From Phycisphaera sp. (GTDB taxonomy: Bacteria; Planctomycetota; Phycisphaerae; Phycisphaerales; UBA1924), in NCBI GenBank assembly GCA_003712165.1, contig RHLH01000001.1, forward strand, positions 744,001-808,000: 64,000 bases of DNA, in the 5' to 3' direction. Position numbers and translations under genes: made by a program. Positions within the stretch are counted from its first letter, which is position 1; each line of letters begins with the position of its first letter. The notes below the pieces were generated by a model. That model ran no database searches, was not told the DNA's origin, and saw only the letters and a program-made list of their open reading frames with translations. Positions 10,804 to 19,541 of this stretch are shown here, one piece after another.

Positions 10804-11082
10804 TCAGTTCTCGCCCGCTTCCTTCTGCTGGCGGGTGTAGCCGTACTTCCTCTTGAGCGGCTTCTCGATCAGACCCATCCGGATCGCCTTGGCGGAGACC
10901 TTGATCCGCTGAGGGCGGCCATCGACCATCGCCGTCACCTTGTGCAGGTTGGGCTTGAACGAGCGTCGGCTGATACCCGTGGTCTTGAGACCGAAACCGC
11001 CCTTGGTGATCTTCTGGCCCGAGTAGGCACGCTTCTTCCCAAAGGTCGTCTTCTTGCCGGTGAAGTGGCACACGTTCGGCAT
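10804..11082 (-). CDS. rpmB: 50S ribosomal protein L28
   Basis: The 92-residue protein begins MPNVCHFTGKK and carries the L28 core (YSGQKITKGGFGLKTTGI, then SFKPNLHKV and RIKVSAKAIRMGLIEK). L28 is a small basic protein of the large ribosomal subunit. It is a single-gene unit with its own promoter-like sequence and terminator, and rpmG (L33) is not beside it. Only one Cys is present, so it is not the zinc-binding form. Confidence 0.95.
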   Translation of the reverse strand: MPNVCHFTGKKTTFGKKRAYSGQKITKGGFGLKTTGISRRSFKPNLHKVTAMVDGRPQRIKVSAKAIRMGLIEKPLKRKYGYTRQQKEAGEN

Positions 11083-11171
11083 AACAGGGCTCCGATCGTC
11101 CCGGTGTACGGTCTACGTTCGCATATGCGACATCTTTCCCGAGACAGACCCACTGCCGATCTCGGGCGGTA

Positions 11172-11201
11172 AGTGTAGCGCGGGTCGCGGCGGGTTCAAG
11201 G
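11172..11201 (-). promoter_or_regulatory. Candidate rpmB promoter
   Basis: Minus strand TTGAAC (11196-11201), an 18-bp spacer and TACACT (11172-11177) in the context GCGCTACACT, identical over ten bases to the 16S promoter -10 region. It lies about 90 bases upstream of the rpmB ATG. Confidence 0.45.
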
Positions 11202-11215
11202 CATCAGGGCCTGAT

Positions 11216-12388
11216 CTAGCCCCGACTCAGATTCTGCCGGCTGATCATCACCTCGAGTGTCTGGCAGATCAGGTCGATCTCGCGCTCGGTCAGGTCGTTG
11301 AAGAAGGGCAGGGCGATCGTCCGGTTGCTCACGCTCTCGGCGATCGGGAAGTCGCCGGGCTGGAAGCCGTACTTCTCGCGGTATGGCGGCTGCAGATGGA
11401 TGCATGGGAAGTACGTAGCGCTGCCCACGTCGTGCATCCGCAGGCCCTCGACGATCCGATCCCGGTCGTCGATCGTGAAGTCGGTCGTGAGCCTGACCAC
11501 AAAGACGAACCAGGTCATCTGGGACTCGGGCTCGATGGTCGGGAGCACGAGCGATTCGGTGCCCGAGAGCCGCTCGATGTACATCCGGGCGACGGATTCG
11601 CGCCGCTCCATCATCTCGTCGAACCGGCGCATCTGCGCGCAGCCCATGGCCGCCGAGAGCTCATCCATCCGGTAGTTGAACCCGATCCTCGGGTGCTGGA
11701 GCCATGATCCGAGCCGCTGGGCTTCGCTCGCGCTGTCGGGGAATGTGTCGCGTCCCTGGTTGCGGAGCGACATGCAGATCTGCGCCAGGCGTGTGTCGTC
11801 GGTGACGATCATCCCGCCCTCGCCCGTGGTGATCTGTTTGTTGGGGTAGAACCCGAAGACGCCCGCGCGCCCGAAGCTGCCGCAGGGCCGGCCCTTGTGC
11901 GTGGAGCCGAGCGCTTCGCATGAATCCTCGATGAGCGGGATCTCGTATTTGGCCGCGATCTGCGCGTACGCGTCCATGTGCGCCGGGTTGCCGAACGCCT
12001 CGACCGCGACGATCGCCTTGGTCCTGGGCGAGATCGCGGCCTCAAGCTTGTCTGGGTCCATGTTGAGTGTCTTCGGACAGATGTCCACGAAGACGGGCCG
12101 CGCGCCGACGTACACGATCGGGTTCGAAGAAGCGACGAAGCTCAGGGGTGTCGTGATGACCTCGTCACCGATCCCGATCTCCATTGCTTGCATGAGCAGG
12201 TGCAGGCCGCCGGTTCCCGAGCTGACCGCGACGCCGTGGCTGCACCCGGCGCGGCTCGCGATGAGCTTCTCAAACCGCTCGGTCATCGGGCCGATCGCGA
12301 GCCGGCCGCTCTGGATGACCTCGCGGACCATCTCCATTTCGAGCGGTCCGACGTCGGGTTTACTCAGGGGTATTGCATCTGGGCCCAT
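11216..12388 (-). CDS. DegT/DnrJ/EryC1/StrS-family PLP aminotransferase
   Basis: The 390-residue enzyme has the fold-type I features of sugar aminotransferases: SSGTGGLHLL (56-65), a conserved IEDSCEALGS block (153-162) and the PLP lysine K184 in FYPNKQITTGEGG. Family members transfer an amino group to keto-sugar nucleotides for LPS or capsule sugars such as perosamine, bacillosamine or 4-amino-4-deoxyarabinose. The exact substrate is not readable, and no sugar dehydratase sits beside it. The gene starts inside the last 25 bases of the upstream HEAT-like gene, so the two are probably co-expressed. Confidence 0.9.
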   Translation of the reverse strand: MGPDAIPLSKPDVGPLEMEMVREVIQSGRLAIGPMTERFEKLIASRAGCSHGVAVSSGTGGLHLLMQAMEIGIGDEVITTPLSFVASSNPIVYVGARPVFVDICPKTLNMDPDKLEAAISPRTKAIVAVEAFGNPAHMDAYAQIAAKYEIPLIEDSCEALGSTHKGRPCGSFGRAGVFGFYPNKQITTGEGGMIVTDDTRLAQICMSLRNQGRDTFPDSASEAQRLGSWLQHPRIGFNYRMDELSAAMGCAQMRRFDEMMERRESVARMYIERLSGTESLVLPTIEPESQMTWFVFVVRLTTDFTIDDRDRIVEGLRMHDVGSATYFPCIHLQPPYREKYGFQPGDFPIAESVSNRTIALPFFNDLTEREIDLICQTLEVMISRQNLSRG

Positions 12389-14022
12389 TGCTCAAGGCTA
12401 TCGGCGTCGCCCGGCCTCGGACTGGATTCATCGGGAGACGCGTTCCTGGGCTTGGGCAGGTGGGCCAGCGCCTCGGAGGTCTGGTCCCTCAGCACCAGCG
12501 CGAGCCACGCGGCCTCGGCGCGGATCGGAGCAGCGAATCCCCTCGACGGGTCGACGATCAACATCAACTCGTTCGCAAGCTCGGCCCTGGCCTCAGTCCG
12601 GTTGCCCTCGACCTCACGCTCGGCGAGCCAGAGCGAACGCACGAGCCTCAGTGTCGGATTGTTCGAAACCTCGTCACACCAAACGCCAGCGAGCACCAGG
12701 GCTGTCGCGATCTGGCGTTTACCCATGGCGTGCGCATCGGTCAGCACGACCTGAGCGCCGATCGGGTCGGCTTCAACGAGCAAGCGAGCGGCGTGCCTTG
12801 CAAACCATGGCTCGCTGCCGCCGGCTTCGCTCTGAACAAGCAGCGTCAGCGCCCTTGTCCGTTCGTGGTGGGGGAGTCTGTCAACGAGTTGCAGCGCGAG
12901 GCGTTTTACAGGGTCACCACCCGTCGATGCCAGGCGTGCGATCTGCTCGGGCGTGCACTTGCGTTCTTCTGTCAGTGACCGGATCGCATCCGCGCAGGCC
13001 GCGATAAACCCGCCGTGCGTCTGGCCGGCTCGTTCGATGTCATCAACGATCCAAGCTGGATACCCGCGAACGTGCTGACGGCTAGCGCCCTCGAGCGCCC
13101 AGAACGCGATGGGTGTGAGTGCGCTGGATTCAGCACGTGCGCCTTCGAACGTATCTGTCCACCAAACCCGGAGGCCGGCCCTGTTGGGATCGACCGCAAG
13201 CAGAGCCCTGAGTGACTCGCGTGACACGAGCCGGCATTCTGGAGAAGGTTTCTCGTTGCACGCTTTGAGAAGAGCGGCTGCCCAGTGCGAGAGGTGTACG
13301 GTCGGCACCTTTCGTGCGATCGCCAGAGTCTGTACGACGCTCGCGATCCTGCCCTCTGATGCATCTCGCACGCCCTTGCGCAGGATGTTCGTCGCGTGGT
13401 CCTGCGCGACCGCGACGGGCCGGGTCTTTGGCGCAGGGGTCATGACCGAGAGCGCGGCCAGCATCTGGATCGATTCGTCGTCAGAGCCGAGCAGCGGCAG
13501 CCATGACTCCGCGTCAACTTGCTTGCCCAGCTTCATGAGTTCGATAAGCGCGCTTGCGCGTTCAGCGTCTCCGGCGCTGCTGTCCATCGCGACCGACCGG
13601 AGGGCGTGCAGATCGATAAGGCCCGCCTCTGAGCCGAGCGTGATCAAGTCGGCGCGCTCGTCAGGTTCGAGGTGCCGCATTTGGAACGAATCGAGTGCGC
13701 ACTCGGACGCGATCTCCGCCAGACCGAGGAGCGATTGCGCTCGGACCGCGGGCGATGGATCTGACTTGGCGCGGTAGAGCACCTGGTATGCGGCCGGCGT
13801 TCGGCGTTCACGCAGCCAGGCGATTGCGGCTTCCCGCTCGCGAGGGTCGGATGACGAGTAGCTGCTCTCGAGCACGTGCACGAGCGGCTCGCACGATGGC
13901 ACAAATACCACCTGCTGCGCGTGCGACATCGGCGCGCAGAGCGCGAGCGCCACGACGCATCCCGAGATGTACCGATGCTTCCCCACCAGATACGAGGTGG
14001 TAAGCAGGCACTCGCGGTGCAA
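12364..14022 (-). CDS. Exported HEAT-repeat-like protein, function unknown
   Basis: A 552-residue protein. Its N-terminus has a hydrophobic stretch (SGCVVALALCAP) ending in SHAQ, a plausible Sec signal cleaved near residue 36. The rest is a run of helical pairs with HEAT-like spacing (for example EREAAIAWLRERR and SPAVRAQSLLGLAEIAS). Such solenoids mostly mediate protein binding; no catalytic motif is seen. The start is uncertain: TTG at 14022 is the longest, and a GTG follows 11 codons later. It overlaps the aminotransferase start by 25 bases. Confidence 0.7.
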   Translation of the reverse strand: MHRECLLTTSYLVGKHRYISGCVVALALCAPMSHAQQVVFVPSCEPLVHVLESSYSSSDPREREAAIAWLRERRTPAAYQVLYRAKSDPSPAVRAQSLLGLAEIASECALDSFQMRHLEPDERADLITLGSEAGLIDLHALRSVAMDSSAGDAERASALIELMKLGKQVDAESWLPLLGSDDESIQMLAALSVMTPAPKTRPVAVAQDHATNILRKGVRDASEGRIASVVQTLAIARKVPTVHLSHWAAALLKACNEKPSPECRLVSRESLRALLAVDPNRAGLRVWWTDTFEGARAESSALTPIAFWALEGASRQHVRGYPAWIVDDIERAGQTHGGFIAACADAIRSLTEERKCTPEQIARLASTGGDPVKRLALQLVDRLPHHERTRALTLLVQSEAGGSEPWFARHAARLLVEADPIGAQVVLTDAHAMGKRQIATALVLAGVWCDEVSNNPTLRLVRSLWLAEREVEGNRTEARAELANELMLIVDPSRGFAAPIRAEAAWLALVLRDQTSEALAHLPKPRNASPDESSPRPGDADSLEQWAQMQYP

Positions 14023-14107
14023 GCAGCGCGAAAGAGAATCGGGGGGCCGGGCACGTATCGGACGTCACAGACGCCAGGGTCGGCTCCGGGTGTGTCCTGT
14101 AACCGAA

Positions 14108-15916
14108 TCAGCTCTGGCGGATGCGGCGCTCGATGGTGTCAGCGAGTTGGTCGATCGTCATGCCGTCAACTGAGAGCCCGAGGCTGACCGTGTCCTCAAG
14201 CTGTTTGGCGATCCGCTGGTGGGCGGTGATAACCGTCGAGTGGTTGGTTTTGCCCATCTTGCGAGCGATCTCGGGGTAGCTGAGCGTGGTGGTCTTCTTG
14301 CAGAGCATGGTGATCAGCGCACGTGCCATCACGACCCGCTTGTGCCTGCCGCTTGCGCCGAGATCCTTGTGCTCTACCTCGAGCATCAGGCATACCGCGT
14401 CTCGGACGTTGTCGAACCGGATCGCCTGCGCCGGGGCCGAGCCCGGGCGGCCGAGCGCCGAGAGCGCCCGCTCGATCACGTGCGAGGGGAGCTTGCCCTC
14501 CGGCGTGCGGTCGGTGATGACACCGGCAGCGGCGGCGATACGAGTCAGCGCACCCTCCAACTCACGCACGGACCACGATCCCTGCGCCGGGTCTTCGCAG
14601 AGCCTGCGGACGGCTGTCTCCTCGAGCCGGATTCCGCGGCGGGAGGCCAACTCGCAGACGAGTCTCTGGCGGAGCGGCATATCGGGCGTGTGGACCTGAA
14701 CGACCATGCCCGACAGGAAGCGGTTGACGAGACCTTTGGAGAGCGCCTCGATCTGCGACGGGTGGCCGTCGGACGCAAGCACGAGTCGCGAGCCGCCGAG
14801 GTCGATCGCGTCGAAGGTGTGCAGCAGCTCGATCTGTGTCGCGTTTTTGCGCGAGAGGAAGTGGATGTCGTCTAGGCAGAGCAGGTCCAGGCCCCGGTAA
14901 CGTTTGCGGAAGCTCTCGACGTTGCCGGCCTGCACCGACGCGATGTACTCGTTCGTGAATGCCTCGGCGGGCACGTACCTGACGCGAGCGCCGGGGTTAT
15001 GCGCCAGGACGCGGCGAGCGATGCCGCGCAGCAGGTGCGTCTTGCCCAAGCCGCACTCGCTGTGCAGGAACAACCTCGAGAACGCCGGGTCACCGTCGAG
15101 GTTGGCGATCTGGTGCGCCGCGTCGAACGCCATCTGGTTGGACTCGCCCACGACGTATCGGTCGAGGTCGTAGCGCTCGTCGAAGACCTTCTTGGCGGAC
15201 TTGGCTTTCGCGAGCGACTGTGAGGGCTTGGCCTTGGCTTTGGGAGTTGCGCTCTCGAGCGGGATGTCTGGGTCGAGCGTGTCAACAAAGAGAGACGCAT
15301 CAATCCGGATCGCGACAGTGGGCGAGCGCTCCGGCGCGAGCTCGGTCACGATCTCACGCAGCTGTTTGGCGAACAGCTTCTCGAAGATGTCCTTGTGGAA
15401 CTTGGCGGGCACCGCGATGTCGAGCGCGTTGCCGACGAGCGAGACCTTCGCCTGGTCGTCGGTGAAGTAGCGGTTGACACGGTCTTCGCCGAAGTGCTCG
15501 CGGAGTTGGTTGAGCACGGCGCCAATGAGCTGGTCGCTCTGGTTCGTGTCCAGGGTGGTGGTCTGCGCAGCGGCGGTGCGGAGGGGCTTTGCGCGCCTCG
15601 GTTGCTCGCGTTCGGTCTGCTCGCTCAGAGCCTGACGACCTGGCTTGCCGTTGGTTGTCAGAGGCTTGGCGCTTCTGTTGTGCTTCGAGGTGCTGCTCGC
15701 CGTGCGTGCTGTGGACTCCACCAGGTCCGTCCCCTCTCTCGACCAAGATCGCTGGCCGGCGCGTTGAGATATTGAACTACGTGTGCTCCGATCGCCTCCC
15801 GGGGGCAATTCACCCTCGGTTGGCCGCACGTAGAGATTCGATTTGAGCTTGTCTTCCCTGTCCCACGAGCGCGCCGATGTGAGTCGGGCGCCGCCGCGTT
15901 CCCTGCAGCGGTCCAC
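14108..15916 (-). CDS. dnaA: Chromosomal replication initiator DnaA
   Basis: DnaA opens the replication origin. An N-terminal helicase-loading domain I lies at about residues 125-190, the AAA+ domain III at about 250-460, and DNA-binding domain IV at about 500-602. Walker A reads SECGLGKTH (usually GGVGLGKTH), Walker B LLCLDDIHF, and the C-terminal signature KTNHSTVITAHQRI (usually RDHTTV). The longest frame starts at a GTG at 15916, two codons after a stop and without a ribosome site, and gives 602 residues versus about 450. The first 120 residues are low-complexity, so the real start may be an internal GTG such as residue 66. dnaN, recF and gyrB are not adjacent. Confidence 0.93.
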   Translation of the reverse strand: MDRCRERGGARLTSARSWDREDKLKSNLYVRPTEGELPPGGDRSTRSSISQRAGQRSWSREGTDLVESTARTASSTSKHNRSAKPLTTNGKPGRQALSEQTEREQPRRAKPLRTAAAQTTTLDTNQSDQLIGAVLNQLREHFGEDRVNRYFTDDQAKVSLVGNALDIAVPAKFHKDIFEKLFAKQLREIVTELAPERSPTVAIRIDASLFVDTLDPDIPLESATPKAKAKPSQSLAKAKSAKKVFDERYDLDRYVVGESNQMAFDAAHQIANLDGDPAFSRLFLHSECGLGKTHLLRGIARRVLAHNPGARVRYVPAEAFTNEYIASVQAGNVESFRKRYRGLDLLCLDDIHFLSRKNATQIELLHTFDAIDLGGSRLVLASDGHPSQIEALSKGLVNRFLSGMVVQVHTPDMPLRQRLVCELASRRGIRLEETAVRRLCEDPAQGSWSVRELEGALTRIAAAAGVITDRTPEGKLPSHVIERALSALGRPGSAPAQAIRFDNVRDAVCLMLEVEHKDLGASGRHKRVVMARALITMLCKKTTTLSYPEIARKMGKTNHSTVITAHQRIAKQLEDTVSLGLSVDGMTIDQLADTIERRIRQS

Positions 15917-16020
15917 AGCCTAGGGCATGCACGTGTGCACAGCAAACGTTTCGTTCGTCTAAAACCCCGATGAATAGCCGCTGTTGTCCTGCGCACAAGC
16001 ACTTAGGTGCCAAAAAGTCT

Positions 16021-16039
16021 TTATCCACGCTTTACACAG
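16021..16039. other. DnaA-box-like sites upstream of dnaA
   Basis: TTATCCACG (16021-16029, one base off TTATCCACA) is followed at once by CTTTACACAG (16030-16039), a weaker match. They lie in the 150-bp gap between dnaA and the GNAT gene, which also has the AT-rich string AAAAAGTCTTTATCC. They suggest DnaA autoregulation, or part of an origin. Confidence 0.4.
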
Positions 16040-16066
16040 TTCGTCGTGCACATCCGGTGGAAGAAA

Positions 16067-17053
16067 TTACATGTTCGGTTTCACCCACGCGTCTCGCGCA
16101 GAGAACTCGGTAAACCCGAACGTGTCATACATCGCAAGCGCCGGCGCGTTGCGCCGATCAACGGCGCACACCAGCTTGCCGATGCGCTTCGCACGGAGTT
16201 CTTCGACTGCGCGGTGCAGCAGCGACTTGCCCAGACCCATGCCCCGGCCCTCGACAGCGAGCCCGATATAAACAAGCTCTGCGGATCCTGTTTCGGGGAC
16301 GATGCTCACGAGCACACACCCGACGGGCTTGTGGTCCTTGAACGCCAGCAGCCAGTGCGCGGGATCGAACGAACCCGTTGCTTTATGGCTCTCGATAACA
16401 TCCTCCGTGTTGCGCAGACCGCAGAGTTCCGGGCAGTCGGATGTGTCAAGGTATGAGGAATCTAATACCCTCTTTAGGCGATCGTGGTCGGGGCTCCCGG
16501 GCTCCAGATTGTCTTGCAAGGGTCTGACATGGATGCCCTCTGGCATCTCCGGCTTGCGCATCACCGGGCTTTGTTTGATCGCCAGTTCCATATACGCCAA
16601 CTCGCCGACGTGGGTGAACCCGGCGGTTTTGCATGCCTCGATCACCCACGTCTCGTGCGGCTCGGGCAGAGCCTGCGAGATCGCCACGCGCTGCTTGTCG
16701 AGGTGAGCCGTCGCCGCGGAGATGCAACTCGCACGCGCCTGCACCGCGTGGCTGTCATCGTCCTCGCCGTTTGGATCGGGGTGGGAGACGAAGAGCATCG
16801 CTGTTCTGCCAGGGCCTTCGATGGCCAGGCACGCTTCTCGGACCCGGGGTTTCTCGCCGGTCTGGTCGATGACCCCGAACAGGTTGTTCAGGCGGATGCC
16901 GCTGGCCCTAATCCCCGCGAGGAAGCGTTTGGCGGTGGTTTCCCGCTCGTGAGGCGGTGCCGGGAGGATCCGCATCGCGGCCTCGAGGTGCAGGCTCTGC
17001 GGGATCAGTACCGGATGGAGCTCGCTCGCGGGTGATTGGTCGTGTCTGGTCAT
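16067..17053 (-). CDS. GNAT-family N-acetyltransferase
   Basis: The 328-residue protein's C-terminal half carries the GNAT fold: beta-4 VYIGLAVEGRGMGLGKSLL (acetyl-CoA pyrophosphate loop RGMGLG near residue 274), then CAVDRRNAPALAMYDTFGF near 300. The N-terminal 150 residues form a second, weaker GNAT-like repeat, so this may be a tandem-domain enzyme. The substrate cannot be predicted. It reads towards dnaA, with 150 bp between the genes. Confidence 0.85.
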   Translation of the reverse strand: MTRHDQSPASELHPVLIPQSLHLEAAMRILPAPPHERETTAKRFLAGIRASGIRLNNLFGVIDQTGEKPRVREACLAIEGPGRTAMLFVSHPDPNGEDDDSHAVQARASCISAATAHLDKQRVAISQALPEPHETWVIEACKTAGFTHVGELAYMELAIKQSPVMRKPEMPEGIHVRPLQDNLEPGSPDHDRLKRVLDSSYLDTSDCPELCGLRNTEDVIESHKATGSFDPAHWLLAFKDHKPVGCVLVSIVPETGSAELVYIGLAVEGRGMGLGKSLLHRAVEELRAKRIGKLVCAVDRRNAPALAMYDTFGFTEFSARDAWVKPNM

Positions 17054-17147
17054 GGCTTTGGCCGTAGACTACGCTTGAGGCGGAGCCGAAGGGATGCCCA
17101 GACCGGTGAGAGGCACCCGCGGATCGGCCCGATTCGGAGAAGTGACC

Positions 17148-17786
17148 ATGCGAATGACCCGCTCTCGGCTTTCTGCCGCGGCTGCGTGTGTGCTGACCAT
17201 CCTCACCGCCACGGCGATGGGGTTCTCGCGTCCGCCCGAGCCGGACCCGCTGCCCAAGCGCTGGCAGCTCGATCTCGACGTCGGCCCGCTCCGCGTGGCT
17301 TCAGTGAATGTCGAGGACAAAGGCTCGCAGCTCTTCTACTACCTGACCTACCGCGTGACCAACAACTCCGGTCAGGACCTGACCTTCGCCCCGATCTTTG
17401 AGCTTGGCACCGATGAGGGAGAGCTGTTCCGTGCCGGCAAGGACGTGCCTCGCTCGGTGCGTCAAGAACTGCTCGGCAGGCTCAACAACCCGCTCTTAGA
17501 GGGGCAGATCTCCATCCTGGGCACGCTGCTCCAGGGCAAAGAGAACGCCAAAGACGGGCTCGTGATCTGGCCCGTTGGGGACATCGATGTGGACGAGATA
17601 TCTGTCTACGCCGCGGGTTTCAGCGGTGAGACGGCCAAGGTCGAGTTCAAGGACCTGAAGACTGGCGAGACGAAGGAGGTCACCCTCCGCAAGTCGTACA
17701 TGGTCCGCTACGACCTGCCCGGCTCGCTCGAGCGGCGCGGCTCGACGCCAATCGAGGCGAAGACCGAACGCTGGATCATGCGCTAA
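17148..17786 (+). CDS. Exported protein of unknown function
   Basis: From the ATG at 17148 (GGAG 7 bases upstream) the protein is 212 residues with a clear signal peptide: basic MRMTRSR, then a hydrophobic [16 protein letters not shown]. The mature part has a beta-strand pattern with [15 protein letters not shown], resembling domains that compare conserved structural extensions of Ig-like fold. I do not recognise the family. It directly precedes rpmA on the same strand, 64 bp away. Confidence 0.7.
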   Translation: MRMTRSRLSAAAACVLTILTATAMGFSRPPEPDPLPKRWQLDLDVGPLRVASVNVEDKGSQLFYYLTYRVTNNSGQDLTFAPIFELGTDEGELFRAGKDVPRSVRQELLGRLNNPLLEGQISILGTLLQGKENAKDGLVIWPVGDIDVDEISVYAAGFSGETAKVEFKDLKTGETKEVTLRKSYMVRYDLPGSLERRGSTPIEAKTERWIMR

Positions 17787-17850
17787 CCGAGGGCTACGAT
17801 CGCCTTCCGCTCAGGCGAGCGGAGTTTTGAACGAACTGAGGTCATCCGAC

Positions 17851-18147
17851 ATGGCACACAAGAAGGGACAGGGCTCGACCCGCAACGTCCGCGACTCGAA
17901 CCCGCAGTACCGGGGCATCAAGCTCTACGGCGGCGAAACCGCCAAGCCAGGCTCGATTATCGTCCGCCAGTGCGGCACGAAGTTCCAGCCCGGATTCCTC
18001 GTCCGTCGAGGCAACGACGACAGCCTCTACTCGACCGGCCTGGGCAAGGTCGTCTTCCAGGGCAGGCGTGTGCACGTCGATCCCTACGACAAGGAGATCG
18101 CCACGCCCAAGGCGCTCCGCGAATTCATCGCAAGCAAGTCCAACTGA
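17851..18147 (+). CDS. rpmA: 50S ribosomal protein L27
   Basis: The 98-residue protein starts [12 protein letters not shown], the classic L27 N-terminus that reaches the peptidyl-transferase centre, followed by [19 protein letters not shown]. The upstream in-frame ATG at 17827 would add 8 residues and is not expected. L27 normally follows rplU (L21); here rplU is absent and an exported protein gene takes that place. A strong terminator follows. Confidence 0.96.
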   Translation: MAHKKGQGSTRNVRDSNPQYRGIKLYGGETAKPGSIIVRQCGTKFQPGFLVRRGNDDSLYSTGLGKVVFQGRRVHVDPYDKEIATPKALREFIASKSN

Positions 18148-18214
18148 CCGAAGAGGGTCAGGGGAGAGAGAGCAACCTTCAGCTTCGAGCCAAGGTTGAC
18201 GAGAGAGACGAACG

Positions 18215-18247
18215 AGCCGGCCCGATTCGGGTCGGCTTTTTCTTTTG
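18215..18247 (+). terminator. Rho-independent terminator after rpmA
   Basis: An 11-bp stem AGCCGGCCCGA/TCGGGTCGGCT (one G-T pair) is followed by TTTTTCTTTTG. Confidence 0.85.
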
Positions 18248-18249
18248 CA

Positions 18250-18642
18250 CTACCGCCTAGCAGCTTTCTTTGCGGCCTTCTTCTTCCCGGCTTTCTTCTT
18301 CGACGGCGCGGTGCCCGCAGCGAGCGCGTAGCTCTCCTTGAGCCACTTGTCCCACAGGCGCTTTGGCATGGGCTTGTCAGCGCTGAACCGCGCGGTGACC
18401 CAGCCCGTCGATCCGGTCTCGAACCGATCGGGCTCGGTCTTGGCGAGCTTCTGCGCATCAGCCATCGACGCGTCGAGCTTGAACATCGCCTTGAAGCGGT
18501 CGCCCTGCGGCCCCGTATACAGGAATGCCTTCTTGCCGAGTTTGAATGACGCCTGAGTGCACGACGTGCTCTCGGTTGCGCCATGCATCGCGCCAGCGGC
18601 TTTGCGGATCGGGTCGGTCGGGTCGGTGTCTTTCGCGGCCAA
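18250..18642 (-). CDS. MmcQ/YjbR-like protein with lysine-rich tail
   Basis: The 130-residue protein has the YjbR (CyaY-like DNA-binding fold) pattern: FLYTGPQGDRFKAMFKL, then TGWVTARF and WDKWLKESYAL near the end of the fold at about 100-107. A basic tail follows (APSKKKAGKKKAAKKAARR), like histone H1 or HU-type tails, which would bind nucleic acid. The N-terminal 30 residues look disordered. The biological role is unknown. It lies convergent to rpmA and downstream of the AHSA1 gene on the minus strand. Confidence 0.75.
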   Translation of the reverse strand: MAAKDTDPTDPIRKAAGAMHGATESTSCTQASFKLGKKAFLYTGPQGDRFKAMFKLDASMADAQKLAKTEPDRFETGSTGWVTARFSADKPMPKRLWDKWLKESYALAAGTAPSKKKAGKKKAAKKAARR

Positions 18643-18668
18643 CGCTCACCTCCTGCACTGGAGTTTGT

Positions 18669-19115
18669 TCACACACCCGCTCTGAGCAGGTCGTCGAGCT
18701 TACCAAAGGCAGCGGTCCAGCCGCCGCGAACGAACTCGGTGAACTCACCGGGGATGCCCTCGTGGACGAGTGTGACCTTCGTGCCGCCTTGAATCGGTTC
18801 GAAGTCGACGCTCACGGTCATCTCGGGCGATATGTCGGTCGCTTCGGTCACATACACGAGCCGATCGGGTGGATCGAACTCGGTGAAGCAGGACTGCTGA
18901 GGGAACTGGCCAGCTCCCTCGATCGTCATCATGTGGTTAAACTTGCCCCCGAGCTTTGGTTCGATCTCTGACTCGACCGCTGTCGTCTGCGCGCAACCCC
19001 ACCATTTCTCGATCTTGCTCGTCTCAACCCAGGCGTCGAACACGTCTTGGGGCGCGGCGTCGTACTGGCGGGTGACGTAGAGCTTGCCGTCTTCAAAGCG
19101 GATCTCGGTGCTCAT
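18669..19115 (-). CDS. AHSA1/SRPBCC-domain protein
   Basis: A 148-residue START-like (SRPBCC) domain of the Aha1-C type: VTRQYDAAPQDVFDAWVET near the N-terminus, KWWGC around residue 38, and the C-terminal helix GWTAAFGKLDDLL. These domains hold hydrophobic ligands, and the exact ligand is unknown. Its start overlaps the stop of the ArsR regulator by 4 bases, the standard ArsR-AHSA1 pairing, so it is probably the regulator's target partner. Confidence 0.88.
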   Translation of the reverse strand: MSTEIRFEDGKLYVTRQYDAAPQDVFDAWVETSKIEKWWGCAQTTAVESEIEPKLGGKFNHMMTIEGAGQFPQQSCFTEFDPPDRLVYVTEATDISPEMTVSVDFEPIQGGTKVTLVHEGIPGEFTEFVRGGWTAAFGKLDDLLRAGV

Positions 19116-19477
19116 GTGTTGTGTCCTTTCCGTTTCCTTCTAATCTTGAGGTACTCGTCGACCGCGTCGAACTGCTCCTTCCAGAGCCTCGCGTAGACGC
19201 CGATCCAGCCTCGGGCCTGCTCGATGGGGGCGGTGTTGACTCGGATGCGGTGCTCTCGGCCTTGCTTGGTTCTTGAGATCAGCCCGGCGCGTTCGAGCAC
19301 GCGCATGTGCTTCGAGATCGCGGGTTGTGAGACGTCGTAGGGCTCGGCGAGCCTTGAGATCGATGTCTCGCCCGCCGCGAGTTGCTCGAGCATGCCGCGT
19401 CTGATCGGGTCAGACAGCGCCGCGAAGACCAAGTTGAGTCGGTCCCGATCGGCCTTTGCTGGAGAATCAATAACCAT
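19112..19477 (-). CDS. ArsR-family transcriptional regulator
   Basis: The 121-residue winged-helix protein has FAALSDPIRRGMLEQLAAGE, then the recognition helix VSQPAISKHMRVLERAGLI (about residues 49-67). There is no metal-binding ELCVCDL motif, so it belongs to the non-metal SdpR-like branch that pairs with AHSA1 proteins. The start codon sits inside a 16-bp palindrome that is the likely operator, and there is no ribosome site, so the mRNA may be leaderless. Confidence 0.9.
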   Translation of the reverse strand: MVIDSPAKADRDRLNLVFAALSDPIRRGMLEQLAAGETSISRLAEPYDVSQPAISKHMRVLERAGLISRTKQGREHRIRVNTAPIEQARGWIGVYARLWKEQFDAVDEYLKIRRKRKGHNT

Positions 19478-19514
19478 ATGGTTATATATTGCCGTGAGGC
19501 GATCACATTGTCAA
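19470..19514 (-). promoter_or_regulatory. arsR promoter and palindromic operator over the start codon
   Basis: Minus strand TTGACA (19509-19514), an 18-bp spacer and AATATA (19485-19490). Transcription would then start within a base or two of the ATG (19477). The perfect palindrome ATAACCATATGGTTAT (19470-19485) covers the start codon and predicted start site, a natural place for ArsR autorepression. Confidence 0.5.
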
Positions 19515-19541
19515 GCGCATTTCTGGAACGAAAAGCCTTTG

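Noticed and set aside
15917..16066. Complete replication origin
   Set aside because: Only one good and one weak DnaA box in 150 bp; too little for a firm call.
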